DNA from: Pelagibacteraceae bacterium AG-439-F23
Lineage (GTDB): Bacteria > Pseudomonadota > Alphaproteobacteria > Pelagibacterales > Pelagibacteraceae
Assembly: GCA_003212415.1 (NCBI GenBank)
Contig: QCPT01000012.1
Span: 1-45,672 of the forward strand
Direction: 5' to 3'
Length of the DNA: 45,672 bases
Made by a program: the position numbers and the translations under genes. The stretch's first letter is position 1, and each line of letters begins with the position of its first letter. Below, in pieces: positions 10,011-18,422 of this stretch. The notes beneath the pieces are model-generated. The model ran no database searches and was not told the DNA's origin. It saw only the letters and a list, made by a program, of their open reading frames with translations.

Positions 10011-10832
10011 TTATGCTATAGGTGGATATTTTATAATTATTTCACCAATCCATTCAGTTATATTATTTATTCTATTAGTTGACGAAGGATGTGTGCTCAT
10101 AAATTTTGGTGGTTCTTTTCCTTTATTTGCTTCTTTCATTCTTTCCCAGACTTTAATAGTTTCACGAATATCGTATCCTGATAATGATGCAAAAATCATT
10201 CCTAAATAATCAGCCTCTGTTTCTTGTTTCCTATTAAAAGGATTCATAATTCCAATTGAGGATAGCAACCCAACAGTGTCCATTCCAGTGGCTCTATTAA
10301 TTTCTGAAAGTTTTCCTCCAGTAGCAATATTTATTAAACTTGTTCCGGTTTTAACCAGTACACCTCTACTAGCTCTCTCAACAGAGTGTTTGGCTACTGC
10401 ATGAGCTATCTCATGACCCATTACTGCAGCCAATCCATTTGTATTTTTAGTTACATCTAATATACCTGTATAAACTGCTATTTTACCACCAGGCATACAC
10501 CAGGCATTTTTCACTTTTTTATTTTCAATTAATATGTATTCCCATTGAAAATTTGTAGTTGGATCATTTAAATTTTCTTTATAAAAATATTCAGAGATTG
10601 AATTTTCAATTTTGCTACCAATATTTTTTATAAGATTTAAGGTTTTTATATCATCACTCATTTTTTCTTTTTCTTTTACTTTTTCATAAATTTGAGCTGC
10701 TTGAGCATTTAGTTTAGATTCGGGTAATATTTTTAATTGTCTACGATCAGTAATTGGTGCTGTAGAACATGAGTGTAAACCCATTGATATACAGCCACAT
10801 CCTATCAATTGTATAAAATTTCTTCTATTCAC
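10011..10832 (-). CDS. M48-family metallopeptidase lipoprotein
   Basis: A 273-residue predicted lipoprotein zinc protease of the M48 family (Oma1/LoiP/BepA-like), probably acting in quality control at the periplasmic face of the envelope. The N-terminus looks like a lipoprotein signal ending LGSHSC-type (here GLHSCSTA), with Cys near residue 22 as the lipidation site; two arginines precede the hydrophobic stretch. The catalytic HExxH motif is in MGHEIAHAVAKHS at about residue 138. The third ligand is probably the Glu in RKQETEADYLGM near residue 203. Substrate unknown. It converges with tRNA-Lys (3 nt apart) and diverges from the DUF502 gene. Confidence 0.88.
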   Translation of the reverse strand: MNRRNFIQLIGCGCISMGLHSCSTAPITDRRQLKILPESKLNAQAAQIYEKVKEKEKMSDDIKTLNLIKNIGSKIENSISEYFYKENLNDPTTNFQWEYILIENKKVKNAWCMPGGKIAVYTGILDVTKNTNGLAAVMGHEIAHAVAKHSVERASRGVLVKTGTSLINIATGGKLSEINRATGMDTVGLLSSIGIMNPFNRKQETEADYLGMIFASLSGYDIRETIKVWERMKEANKGKEPPKFMSTHPSSTNRINNITEWIGEIIIKYPPIA

Positions 10833-10920
10833 TTTTTTTTAAAATTATAATACATGTATTTATAAAACAAATAATATTTGCAGATTTATTACATTTATTA
10901 AACAAAATTAATGATAAAAT

Positions 10921-11547
10921 ATGGCTAATTTAAAAAGAAGAACTATTTCAATTTTTGCAAAATTAAGAAATTATTTTATTACAGGTATAGTTGTTCTTGT
11001 TCCAATTGGTATAACTTTATATTTAACAAAATTTTTTATCTCAGTTTCTTCAAAACTTATTCCGTATAATCTAAATCCTAACAATTATTTACCTTATGCT
11101 ATACCTGGATTAGAAATATTATTATCAGTAATATTTATAACAATTATTGGAGGAATATCTTTATCATTTATAGGAAAAAGAATTTTAAAATTTGTAAATG
11201 ATTTATTTAAGAGAATACCAATTTTAAGAACTATATATTCTGCAATAGGACAAATGACAGAAAGTCTTGCCCCAAACAAGTCAAATAATAGAAAAAGTGT
11301 AGTTTTAATACAATATCCTCGAAAGGGTAGCTGGGCAGTAGGATTTGCAACAAAAGATAATAAAGGTGAAATATCTAAAAAAACAAATTCTGAATTAGTC
11401 AATGTTTTTGTGCCTACAACTCCAAATCCTACAAGTGGATTTTTATTAATGTTTCCAAAAGATGAAATAATTTATTTAGATATGTCTTTTGAAGAAGCTT
11501 CAAAGTTTATAGTATCAGCAGGAACATCAGAAATAACAACTAAATAA
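10921..11547 (+). CDS. DUF502 family membrane protein
   Basis: A 208-residue protein of the DUF502 family. Two long hydrophobic helices are visible, at about residues 16-40 (including FITGIVVLVPIGITLYLT) and 58-85 (PGLEILLSVIFITIIGGIS), followed by the conserved block RIPILRTIYSAIGQMTES. A soluble C-terminal half contains VFVPTTPNPTSGFLLMFPK, a DUF502 hallmark. The family is widespread in alphaproteobacteria and in plants, and its role is not established. Its end overlaps the convergent recG gene by 8 nt. Confidence 0.9.
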   Translation: MANLKRRTISIFAKLRNYFITGIVVLVPIGITLYLTKFFISVSSKLIPYNLNPNNYLPYAIPGLEILLSVIFITIIGGISLSFIGKRILKFVNDLFKRIPILRTIYSAIGQMTESLAPNKSNNRKSVVLIQYPRKGSWAVGFATKDNKGEISKKTNSELVNVFVPTTPNPTSGFLLMFPKDEIIYLDMSFEEASKFIVSAGTSEITTK

Positions 11548-13582
11548 TATCATTAATTATTGAAACTCTATCATATAATTTTAATAACTTGTAATAATCT
11601 CCTAGTTTAGAGCTATTTTTTTCAATTTTTTTAATTTCTTTTTCTGCTAGATCAAATAAATCTTTGTTTAAAATTGGATCAGCTAATTTAAATTTTTTAA
11701 TTCCACTCTGTTTAAATCCAAGTATATCTCCATAACCTCTTAGTTTCATATCATGCTCGGATATTTCAAAACCGTCATTTGAATTTTTTAAAATATTAAT
11801 TCTTTTTTTAGCATTTTCACTTAAATGAGACTTAAAAATTAAAATACAGAAACTTTTCCTATCACCTCTGCCTACTCTACCTCTAAGTTGGTGGAGTTGT
11901 GATAAACCATACTTGTTAGCATTTTCTATTACTATTACATTAGCTTTTGGAAAATCAATTCCAACTTCTATTACAGTTGTTGAGACAAGTACATCTATTT
12001 TTTTGTTTAGAAAATCATTTAATACATTATTTTTATCTTCTTTTTTCATCGAACCATGAATTAAACCAACACGTTTGTTAAAATATTTCTGTAAAAATAT
12101 ATTTTTTTCTACAGCTGATTGTTGATCCAACTTTTTTGATTTTTCAATAAGAGGACATACCCAAAAAACTTGACCTCCATTTAATATTTCCTTTTTCGCA
12201 AAACTAATTACTTCTTCGATTTTAGAATCAAGCTTGCTGTAAGTCTTAATTTCTTTTCTATTTTTTGGTTTTTCCTTTATTAACGTAACATCCATATCTC
12301 CATAAATAGTCATCATCATTGTTCTTGGTATAGGTGTCGCAGACATAACTAAAACATCGCAATCGTTACCACCTTTATCAGATAATTCTTTTCTTTGATT
12401 TACACCGAACTTATGTTGTTCATCAATTATGATCAAACCCAATTTTTTAAATTTAATTTTTTTTTGAAATAAAGAATGTGTACCTATAATTAAATTAATT
12501 TTATTGTCTTCTAAATTTTTAAGTATCTTTTTTTTATTTAAATAATCCGTCTTACTTGAAAGTAAATCAATTTTAATATCAGAACTAAAAAAATTTGAAG
12601 AAAAATTATAATGTTGTTTTGCTAAAATTTCTGTTGGAACCATTAAGGCAACTTGGTAACCTGATTTTATACTACTTAACGCCGCTATTAATGATACTAT
12701 AGTTTTTCCTGAACCAACATCTCCTTGTATCAATCTAAACATTCTTTGTTTTGAATTTAGATCATTTTCTATATCCGCAATTGCATTTTTTTGATCATTC
12801 GTTAGTTCAAACTTTAGTTTTTTAAGGTATTTGAACTTAATATTTTTATTAAATATTTTCTTTTTTTTTTTAATTTTTTTGATTTTTAATCTGATTTGTG
12901 AAGATATTAAAAAGTTAGCTAAAATTTCATCAAAAATAAGTCTTCTCAAATATTTAGAATTTTTTAATTTTTCATAATCAAAATTATGTATTTTTTCAAT
13001 AGATTGTTTCCAACTAACATTGTCAAATTTTTCTATTAAGTTTTTACTATGCCATTCCTTTAAATTTGGTATATTTTTTAAAACTTCTTCAATAATTTTA
13101 TTATATTTTGTTATTGTTAAACCTTCTGTTAAACTATAGTTTTTTAAATCTTTTATATTACCGTCTTCACTTTCTGATACAATTTTTGGATTTGTAATTT
13201 GATATTTTTCTTTGTAAAAACCTATCTTTCCATAAACAATAACTTCTTTATTAATTGGTAAAATCTTTTTAATATAACCCTCATAACTATTAAAAAATAC
13301 ACAATCAATTTTTTCATTTGAAGATAAACAATTAACTCTGTTAGGTAAATTTCTAATTCTTGGAAAATTATATTTTATTGGAATAATTTTTATAGATTGG
13401 TCTTTGCCTATTTGAAGATTTTTAATATCAGTTGTTTTTGAAGTTTCTATTTTTGAAATAGGAAGATGCCACAATAAATCAAATATAGTTTTAATCTTTT
13501 TTTTAAAAAATAATTGTATAGTTTTACTGCCTATTCCTTTAACTTTTTCTAATGACGATAATAAATATTCATAATCCTGCAT
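11540..13582 (-). CDS. recG: ATP-dependent DNA helicase RecG
   Basis: RecG (680 residues) is a superfamily 2 translocase that rewinds and reverses stalled replication forks and processes recombination intermediates. An N-terminal wedge/OB region covers about residues 1-240, starting with a helix-hairpin-helix-like GIGSKTIQLFFKK. Helicase motifs follow: Walker A GDVGSGKT near residue 288, DEQH within IIDEQHKFG, SATPIPRT, then HQLRGRVGRGDR (motif VI) and a C-terminal MKLRGYGDILGFKQSG block containing the TRG region. Length is normal. It is divergent from sdhE across only 24 nt. Confidence 0.96.
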   Translation of the reverse strand: MQDYEYLLSSLEKVKGIGSKTIQLFFKKKIKTIFDLLWHLPISKIETSKTTDIKNLQIGKDQSIKIIPIKYNFPRIRNLPNRVNCLSSNEKIDCVFFNSYEGYIKKILPINKEVIVYGKIGFYKEKYQITNPKIVSESEDGNIKDLKNYSLTEGLTITKYNKIIEEVLKNIPNLKEWHSKNLIEKFDNVSWKQSIEKIHNFDYEKLKNSKYLRRLIFDEILANFLISSQIRLKIKKIKKKKKIFNKNIKFKYLKKLKFELTNDQKNAIADIENDLNSKQRMFRLIQGDVGSGKTIVSLIAALSSIKSGYQVALMVPTEILAKQHYNFSSNFFSSDIKIDLLSSKTDYLNKKKILKNLEDNKINLIIGTHSLFQKKIKFKKLGLIIIDEQHKFGVNQRKELSDKGGNDCDVLVMSATPIPRTMMMTIYGDMDVTLIKEKPKNRKEIKTYSKLDSKIEEVISFAKKEILNGGQVFWVCPLIEKSKKLDQQSAVEKNIFLQKYFNKRVGLIHGSMKKEDKNNVLNDFLNKKIDVLVSTTVIEVGIDFPKANVIVIENANKYGLSQLHQLRGRVGRGDRKSFCILIFKSHLSENAKKRINILKNSNDGFEISEHDMKLRGYGDILGFKQSGIKKFKLADPILNKDLFDLAEKEIKKIEKNSSKLGDYYKLLKLYDRVSIINDII

Positions 13583-13590
13583 AAAATATA

Positions 13591-13596
13591 TATAAT
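13591..13596 (+). promoter_or_regulatory. Possible -10 box for sdhE in a 24-nt divergent gap
   Basis: TATAAT at 13591-13596 is a perfect -10 hexamer. It would start transcription near 13603, giving an sdhE mRNA with a leader of only about 4 nt. No good -35 was identified; any -35 would lie inside the start of recG. Low confidence because the gap is almost pure A/T. Confidence 0.3.
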
Positions 13597-13606
13597 TGTA
13601 TATTTA

Positions 13607-13861
13607 ATGAATTTAAATAAACAAAATTTAATAAATAAAATTAAATATCGTTCTCAATATAGAGGAACTAAAGAAATGGATCTTTATGTGAGCTCTTTTG
13701 TAGATAATATTATCAATGATTTAAATTTTAATGAGCTAGAACATTTAAATAAATTGATAAATTTAAATGATGAACAGATAATTGAAATTTCTAAAGGTTT
13801 TTTAAAATTTGATATAAATGAAAAAATTATAAATTTATTGATTAAATTTAAAAAAAAATAG
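13607..13861 (+). CDS. sdhE: FAD assembly factor SdhE (DUF339/Sdh5 family)
   Basis: An 84-residue protein of the SdhE/Sdh5 family, which helps attach FAD covalently to the flavoprotein subunit of succinate dehydrogenase. The signature RGTKEMD at residues 19-25 matches the family RGxxE motif. The downstream pattern, hydrophobic and acidic helices with LNDEQIIEI, fits the five-helix fold. It is a small stand-alone gene: recG diverges upstream by 24 nt, and the 3' end of tRNA-Ser begins on the very next base on the opposite strand. Confidence 0.85.
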   Translation: MNLNKQNLINKIKYRSQYRGTKEMDLYVSSFVDNIINDLNFNELEHLNKLINLNDEQIIEISKGFLKFDINEKIINLLIKFKKK

Positions 13862-13951
13862 TGGCGGAGAGACTGGGATTCGAACCCAGGAAAGAGTTGC
13901 CCCTTTGCCGGTTTTCAAGACCGGTGCTTTCAACCGCTCAGCCATCTCTCC
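13862..13951 (-). tRNA. tRNA-Ser (anticodon TGA)
   Basis: A 90-nt class II tRNA read on the minus strand. Acceptor GGAGAGA pairs with TCTCTCC, and the D arm contains TGGCTGAGCGG. The anticodon stem CCGGT/ACCGG carries loop CTTGAAA with anticodon TGA. A long variable arm (GCAAAGGGGCAACTCTTTCC region) and the T arm CTGGG-TTCGAAT-CCCAG follow, then discriminator G and an encoded CCA. The 3' end directly abuts the sdhE stop codon on the other strand. Confidence 0.98.
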
Positions 13952-14043
13952 ATTCGCTAGTTTTTATAAGTATAATAAAAGAATTCAACTAAAAAACAGA
14001 CTTTTTTTTTAAAGAATTATGTAATAGTTAATTTTTTATCTCT

Positions 14044-14925
14044 ATGAATAATAAAAATTTTAATAAAGGAATATTTTTAACTGCACTAGGTTCATTTTGG
14101 TGGGGTTTTTTTGGAGTAATATATTTTAAATATATATCTTTTGCTGGACATATTGAAGTTGTAATTCATAGAAGTTTTTGGACAACTATAACTTTATTAT
14201 TTACTACTTTTTTTTTTGCAAAATGGAAAATATTTTTTAATTTAATTAAAGATAAATATAAATTATTTGTACTTTTAATTTCTGGATTGCTTATTTTTTC
14301 AAATTGGGCTGTATGGATTTACGCCATTTCAACAAATCGTGTGATTGATGCTAGTTACGGATATTTCATAATGCCTATTATTAGTATTTTTTTAGGGTAT
14401 TTTTTTTTTAAAGAAAAAATTACTAATAAAGGAAAAATATCAATATACATTGTTATAATTTCTATTTTATATTTACTTTTTGTCGATTTTAAAACAATAC
14501 CGTGGATTGGTTTATTGGTGGCTGTACTTTGGAGTGTTTATAATTTGATAAGAAAAAAAATTAATGTAGATACAGATATTGGTTTATTAATTGAAAGTTT
14601 ATTCATCTTTCCTTTTGTTATTGTAGCTTTTTATATAATTACACAAAATAATTTTAATGATTTTGATATATCAAATCCTGCATTAATGTTAATTTTGATG
14701 TTAGCAGGACCAATGACAGTGATTCCATTATTTTTATATGTTCGAGGAGTTGAATTATCTGGACTAGGTCCTGCTGGAATGATTTTTTATATTACACCTA
14801 GTTTACAATTTTTATTGGGGTATTTTCTATTTAATGAACCTATGAATTATGAAAAGTTACTAAGTTTCCTTTTAATTTGGATTGCTGTATTTATTTATTT
14901 AAAAGACTTATATGAAAAAAATTAA
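14044..14925 (+). CDS. rarD: RarD-type EamA/DMT-family transporter
   Basis: A 293-residue inner-membrane protein with about ten hydrophobic helices, as expected for the RarD branch of the drug/metabolite transporter superfamily. It opens with GIFLTALGSFWWGFFGVIYF, and a conserved IHRSFWTT block follows near residue 42, as in RarD (HRxxWS). ASYGYFIMPIISIFLGY and the second-half block RGVELSGLGPAGMIFYITPS also match. Family members are called chloramphenicol-sensitive protein, but the natural substrate is not known. It overlaps the following transglycosylase gene by 14 nt and heads a long plus-strand run. Confidence 0.85.
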   Translation: MNNKNFNKGIFLTALGSFWWGFFGVIYFKYISFAGHIEVVIHRSFWTTITLLFTTFFFAKWKIFFNLIKDKYKLFVLLISGLLIFSNWAVWIYAISTNRVIDASYGYFIMPIISIFLGYFFFKEKITNKGKISIYIVIISILYLLFVDFKTIPWIGLLVAVLWSVYNLIRKKINVDTDIGLLIESLFIFPFVIVAFYIITQNNFNDFDISNPALMLILMLAGPMTVIPLFLYVRGVELSGLGPAGMIFYITPSLQFLLGYFLFNEPMNYEKLLSFLLIWIAVFIYLKDLYEKN

Positions 14926-15910
14926 TTTGATTACAATCTTCTTCCTGATTTTATTTAATTTGAACTCTGCTCATGCCAATGAAGAGTTTGAAGAATGGAA
15001 AATTAACTTTAAAATTTTTGCATTAAAGCAAGGTATTAAATTAACAACTTTAAATAAGTTAATAGACAAAAGTAAATTTTTACCTAATGTAATTAAATAT
15101 GACAGATATCAACCTGAATTTTATGAGGATACAAAAACTTATATATCTAAAAGAACTTCAACAAAAAAAATAAAGATTGGAAATAAAATTTATAAAGAAA
15201 ACATAGATAAAATAAATTTAATATCAAAACATTATAATGTTGATAAAAACTTACTATTATCCTTAATGGGCATAGAAACTAATTTTGGAAATTATTTAGG
15301 AAAAATGGATATAATTTCTTCATTAGCGACATTAAGTTTTGATAAAAGAAGAAGTGATTTTTTTACTTCTGAATTAATTACTCTATTAAAATTAATAGAT
15401 AATAATGTAATAGACCCAAGTACTTTATATGGCTCATGGGCAGGTGCTTTTGGGAATTTTCAATTTATGCCTTCAACTATAAAAAATTATGCAATTGACT
15501 ATGATAATAATAAAATGATTAATCTCAAGGGAACAGATGACTCTTTTGCCTCTGCAGCAAATTATTTGAGTGAATTAGGTTGGAATAATTCTTATCCATG
15601 TTTTTATAAAGTTACACTTAAAAAAAATATACCTGAAAAATACCTTAATATTTCTGCAAAAAAAATTCATAGTAATAAAAAAGTTGGTTATTTAAAAAAA
15701 TATATTAATGATTCTAATTTTTTAAATAGTTATAATGATTTAAATGCCGCTATAATTACACCTGATGCAGAAATAGTTGAAAATCCAGATAAATTATCTC
15801 CGGCTTTTATTATATTTGATAATTATAAATTAATTTTAAAATGGAATAGATCTTTAAGGTTTGCATTAGCGGTTTGTACATTGAAAGATAAATTTAAAAA
15901 TGATTTATAG
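14912..15910 (+). CDS. Lytic murein transglycosylase (MltB/SLT_2 family)
   Basis: A 332-residue envelope enzyme that cleaves the MurNAc-GlcNAc bond of peptidoglycan with formation of 1,6-anhydro-MurNAc. An N-terminal signal peptide ends near NSAHA (about residue 23). The catalytic Glu sits in SLMGIETNFG near residue 122. The family block GSWAGAFGNFQFMPSTIKNYA lies near residues 173-193, followed by DSFASAANYLSELGW. There is no lipobox cysteine, so it is probably soluble in the periplasm rather than lipid anchored. It overlaps rarD by 14 nt and the RlpA-like gene by 11 nt. Together with RlpA and DacA it forms a wall-remodelling run. Confidence 0.92.
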   Translation: MKKINLITIFFLILFNLNSAHANEEFEEWKINFKIFALKQGIKLTTLNKLIDKSKFLPNVIKYDRYQPEFYEDTKTYISKRTSTKKIKIGNKIYKENIDKINLISKHYNVDKNLLLSLMGIETNFGNYLGKMDIISSLATLSFDKRRSDFFTSELITLLKLIDNNVIDPSTLYGSWAGAFGNFQFMPSTIKNYAIDYDNNKMINLKGTDDSFASAANYLSELGWNNSYPCFYKVTLKKNIPEKYLNISAKKIHSNKKVGYLKKYINDSNFLNSYNDLNAAIITPDAEIVENPDKLSPAFIIFDNYKLILKWNRSLRFALAVCTLKDKFKNDL

Positions 15911-16661
15911 GATTATTTTTATCTTAATTTATATTTTTGCAATATCTTGTGCAGATCAATCAAAAAAAAATAATCTTTCAAGAAAATTTGTTAATTATTC
16001 TAATAAGGGATTTACACTTGTCTATGATGAAAAATTATTTCATAAAAAAATTATAAATAAAAAACTTGATGATAGGTCACTTTTAATTTTTAATAATTTT
16101 TTAGATCAAGATACACCTGTCAAAATAACTAATTTAATTAATGGTAAATATCTATTAGCAAAAGTTGGTGGAAATTCTAATTATCCTTTTTTTTACAATT
16201 CTGTAATATCTAAACGTATAGCATTAAATCTTGAAATTGATTTAAATGAACCTTACATAGAAATAAAAACATTAAATCAAAAAAATTCATTTATTATAAG
16301 TAAGGCTAAAACTTTTGATGAAGAAAAAAATGTTGCCAATAAAGTTCCAGTAAAAGGAATTGAAATTAAAAATATTTCTAGTAATAAAAATGAGGATAAA
16401 TTAATTTTAAATAAATCAAAAAATATCAATGTCTTTAAATATATAATAAAAATTGCAGATCTATATTTTGAGGACTCTGCTAATATTTTAAAAAATAGAC
16501 TTTTAAATGAGTATAATATGAACTACGTCAAAATTAAAAAAATGTCAAAAAACAGCTATAGAGTATATATAGGTCCATTTAATGATTTGGATTCTATGCA
16601 AAGAGAATATAGAAATATTATTAAATTAAATTTTGAAAATATAGAAATTATAAAATTATGA
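15900..16661 (+). CDS. RlpA-like lipoprotein with SPOR domain
   Basis: A 253-residue predicted lipoprotein. The signal segment ends in IFAISC with Cys near residue 17 as the lipidation site. The middle part (about residues 30-120) reads like the RlpA double-psi beta-barrel: TPVKITNLINGKYLLAKVGG, then ISKRIALNLEI. The C-terminal 70 residues form a SPOR domain (IIKIADLYFEDSANILKNRL and RVYIGPFNDLDSMQREY), which binds denuded glycan strands at the division septum. RlpA proteins are septal lytic transglycosylases or glycan-binding proteins; catalytic residues were not verified. Overlaps neighbours by 11 and 4 nt. The sequence is divergent, so the symbol is left blank. Confidence 0.78.
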   Translation: MIYRIIFILIYIFAISCADQSKKNNLSRKFVNYSNKGFTLVYDEKLFHKKIINKKLDDRSLLIFNNFLDQDTPVKITNLINGKYLLAKVGGNSNYPFFYNSVISKRIALNLEIDLNEPYIEIKTLNQKNSFIISKAKTFDEEKNVANKVPVKGIEIKNISSNKNEDKLILNKSKNINVFKYIIKIADLYFEDSANILKNRLLNEYNMNYVKIKKMSKNSYRVYIGPFNDLDSMQREYRNIIKLNFENIEIIKL

Positions 16662-17812
16662 AAAAAATATTAATATATATATATTCATTATTTTTCTTAA
16701 TAAATTTTACCAATGTACAAGCAAAATTTAATATAAACGCAAGAACAGCAATACTTCAAGATTTTTTATCAGGAAAAATATTATATGAAAAAGACGCAGA
16801 TCGTAAAATTTTTCCAGCATCTATGACAAAAATTATGACATCAATTATTGCATTTGATTTATTAAAAAGAAATGAAATAGATCTAGATGATAAATTTATT
16901 GTTTCTGAAAATGCATGGAGGCTTTCTGAATCTGGATATTCATCAATGTTCATCATGATTGGTGATGAAATTTCTGTTGAAAATTTACTTAGAGGTATCA
17001 TTGTATCATCAGGTAATGATTCTTGTGTTGCTTTAGCAGAAGGTATTGCTGGATCAGAAGAAGAATTTACAATTTTAATGAATGAAAAAGCCGCTGAAAT
17101 AGGAATGACAAATACAAATTTCTCGAATTCTTCAGGAATAAATTCGCCAGATAATATTTCAACAGTGAGAGACATTCTCATTATGTCAAATTATTTAATT
17201 AAAACTTTTCCTGAATATTATAAATACTTTAAAGAAAAAGAATTCACTTGGGATAGAACCGGAGGAGAGCCCATAAAACAAGGTAATAGAAATCCACTTT
17301 TATATAAAAATATAGGTGCAGATGGCATTAAAACTGGATACCTTGCCTATGAAAAATATTCATTGGCATCTTCTATTAAAAGAAAAGAAAGAAGATTAAT
17401 TGCAGTTGGAAGCGGTTTTAAAAGTAAAAATCAAAGGTCTAAAGAATCATTAAAATTGTTAACTTGGGGTTTAACTAAATTTGAAACTATTAAAATTGCT
17501 GAAAAAAACAAAAAATTTACATCTATAGATGTTTGGCAAGGTAAACAAAAAAATATAAATGCATATACTAAAACCGACATATATAAAACAATACCAAAAG
17601 CAAAAAAAAAATATTTGAAAGTAAAGATAGAATACGATGGACCTTTAGCCGCTCCTATAACTAAAAATGAAATAATTGCTAAACTTAATATTTATTATAA
17701 AGATGAAAATATTGGAACTTACGATTTGTTTTCTTCAGATAATGTTAAAAGACAAAATATTTTTTCAAGATTAATTAGCTCAATAAATTATTTAATATGG
17801 GGCGATGTCTAA
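16658..17812 (+). CDS. dacA: D-alanyl-D-alanine carboxypeptidase (PBP5/6 type)
   Basis: A 384-residue low-molecular-weight penicillin-binding protein that removes the terminal D-Ala from peptidoglycan pentapeptides and so limits cross-linking. It has a signal peptide ending near VQAKF. The three serine-enzyme motifs are complete: SMTK (the SxxK nucleophile, in PASMTKIMT near residue 50), SGN in VSSGNDSC near residue 119, and KTG in GIKTGYLA near residue 225. A C-terminal beta domain and a hydrophobic end region (SRLISSINYLIW) could anchor it to the membrane. Its last 8 nt overlap the tmk start. Confidence 0.93.
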   Translation: MKKILIYIYSLFFLINFTNVQAKFNINARTAILQDFLSGKILYEKDADRKIFPASMTKIMTSIIAFDLLKRNEIDLDDKFIVSENAWRLSESGYSSMFIMIGDEISVENLLRGIIVSSGNDSCVALAEGIAGSEEEFTILMNEKAAEIGMTNTNFSNSSGINSPDNISTVRDILIMSNYLIKTFPEYYKYFKEKEFTWDRTGGEPIKQGNRNPLLYKNIGADGIKTGYLAYEKYSLASSIKRKERRLIAVGSGFKSKNQRSKESLKLLTWGLTKFETIKIAEKNKKFTSIDVWQGKQKNINAYTKTDIYKTIPKAKKKYLKVKIEYDGPLAAPITKNEIIAKLNIYYKDENIGTYDLFSSDNVKRQNIFSRLISSINYLIWGDV

Positions 17813-18419
17813 ATATCCAGTTATTGTATTTGAAGGAATAGAGGCTTCGGGTAAATCAACTTACATTAATAAAGTCTCATAATATTTAAATAAAAAAAAT
17901 CGTAGTTTTGTAAAAATTAGGGAACCTGGAGGAACTATTTATTCCGAACTATTCAGAAAACTTATGTTAAATAAGAAATCAAAATTTAACATCAAAACTG
18001 ATTTGATGTTAATAATGGCTTCAAGATCGGAAAATGTAGAGAAATTATTAAAAAAACACTATGGAAAAAAAATTATATTGATTGATAGATTTACCGATTC
18101 AACTATAGCTTATCAACATTACGGAATGGGTATAAATTTAAATTTAATTAAAATATTAAACGAGTTCATACTTAATAATTTTAAACCAACATTTACTTTT
18201 TTAAATATTGTTAATAAAAAAAACATGAAGAACAGATTAAATAAAAGGATTAAACTAAATAGATATGATAAATTTAATTTTACATTTTACAATAAAGTTC
18301 AAAAAGGTTTTTTAAAATTAGCTAATAAAAAAAAAAATTATTTAATTATAGATACCAATATAAATAATATTGAGAAAAACCATCAAATAATATTACAAAA
18401 ATTAAAAAAAATAATTTAA
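17805..18419 (+). pseudogene. tmk: Thymidylate kinase interrupted by an in-frame TAA
   Basis: dTMP kinase makes dTDP for DNA synthesis and is normally essential. The reading frame starts at ATG 17805 (overlapping dacA by 8 nt) with MSKYPVIVFEG and the P-loop EASGKST. It then meets TAA at 17880-17882 as codon 26, and continues in the same frame with NKKNRSFVKIREPGGT, the conserved REPGGT motif, DRFTDSTIAYQ (DR motif near residue 94) and a normal C-terminus. Total span is 205 codons including the final stop, the usual Tmk length, so only one codon is wrong. An ATG at 17964 opens a 151-codon remainder that lacks the P-loop and could not be active alone. The cause could be a sequencing or assembly error, a real nonsense mutation, or readthrough. 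Confidence 0.85.
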
Positions 18420-18422
18420 TAA

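Noticed and set aside
16756-17181. 141-residue minus-strand frame inside dacA
   Set aside because: It is antisense to a gene with all three penicillin-binding motifs; the translated sequence matches nothing I know.
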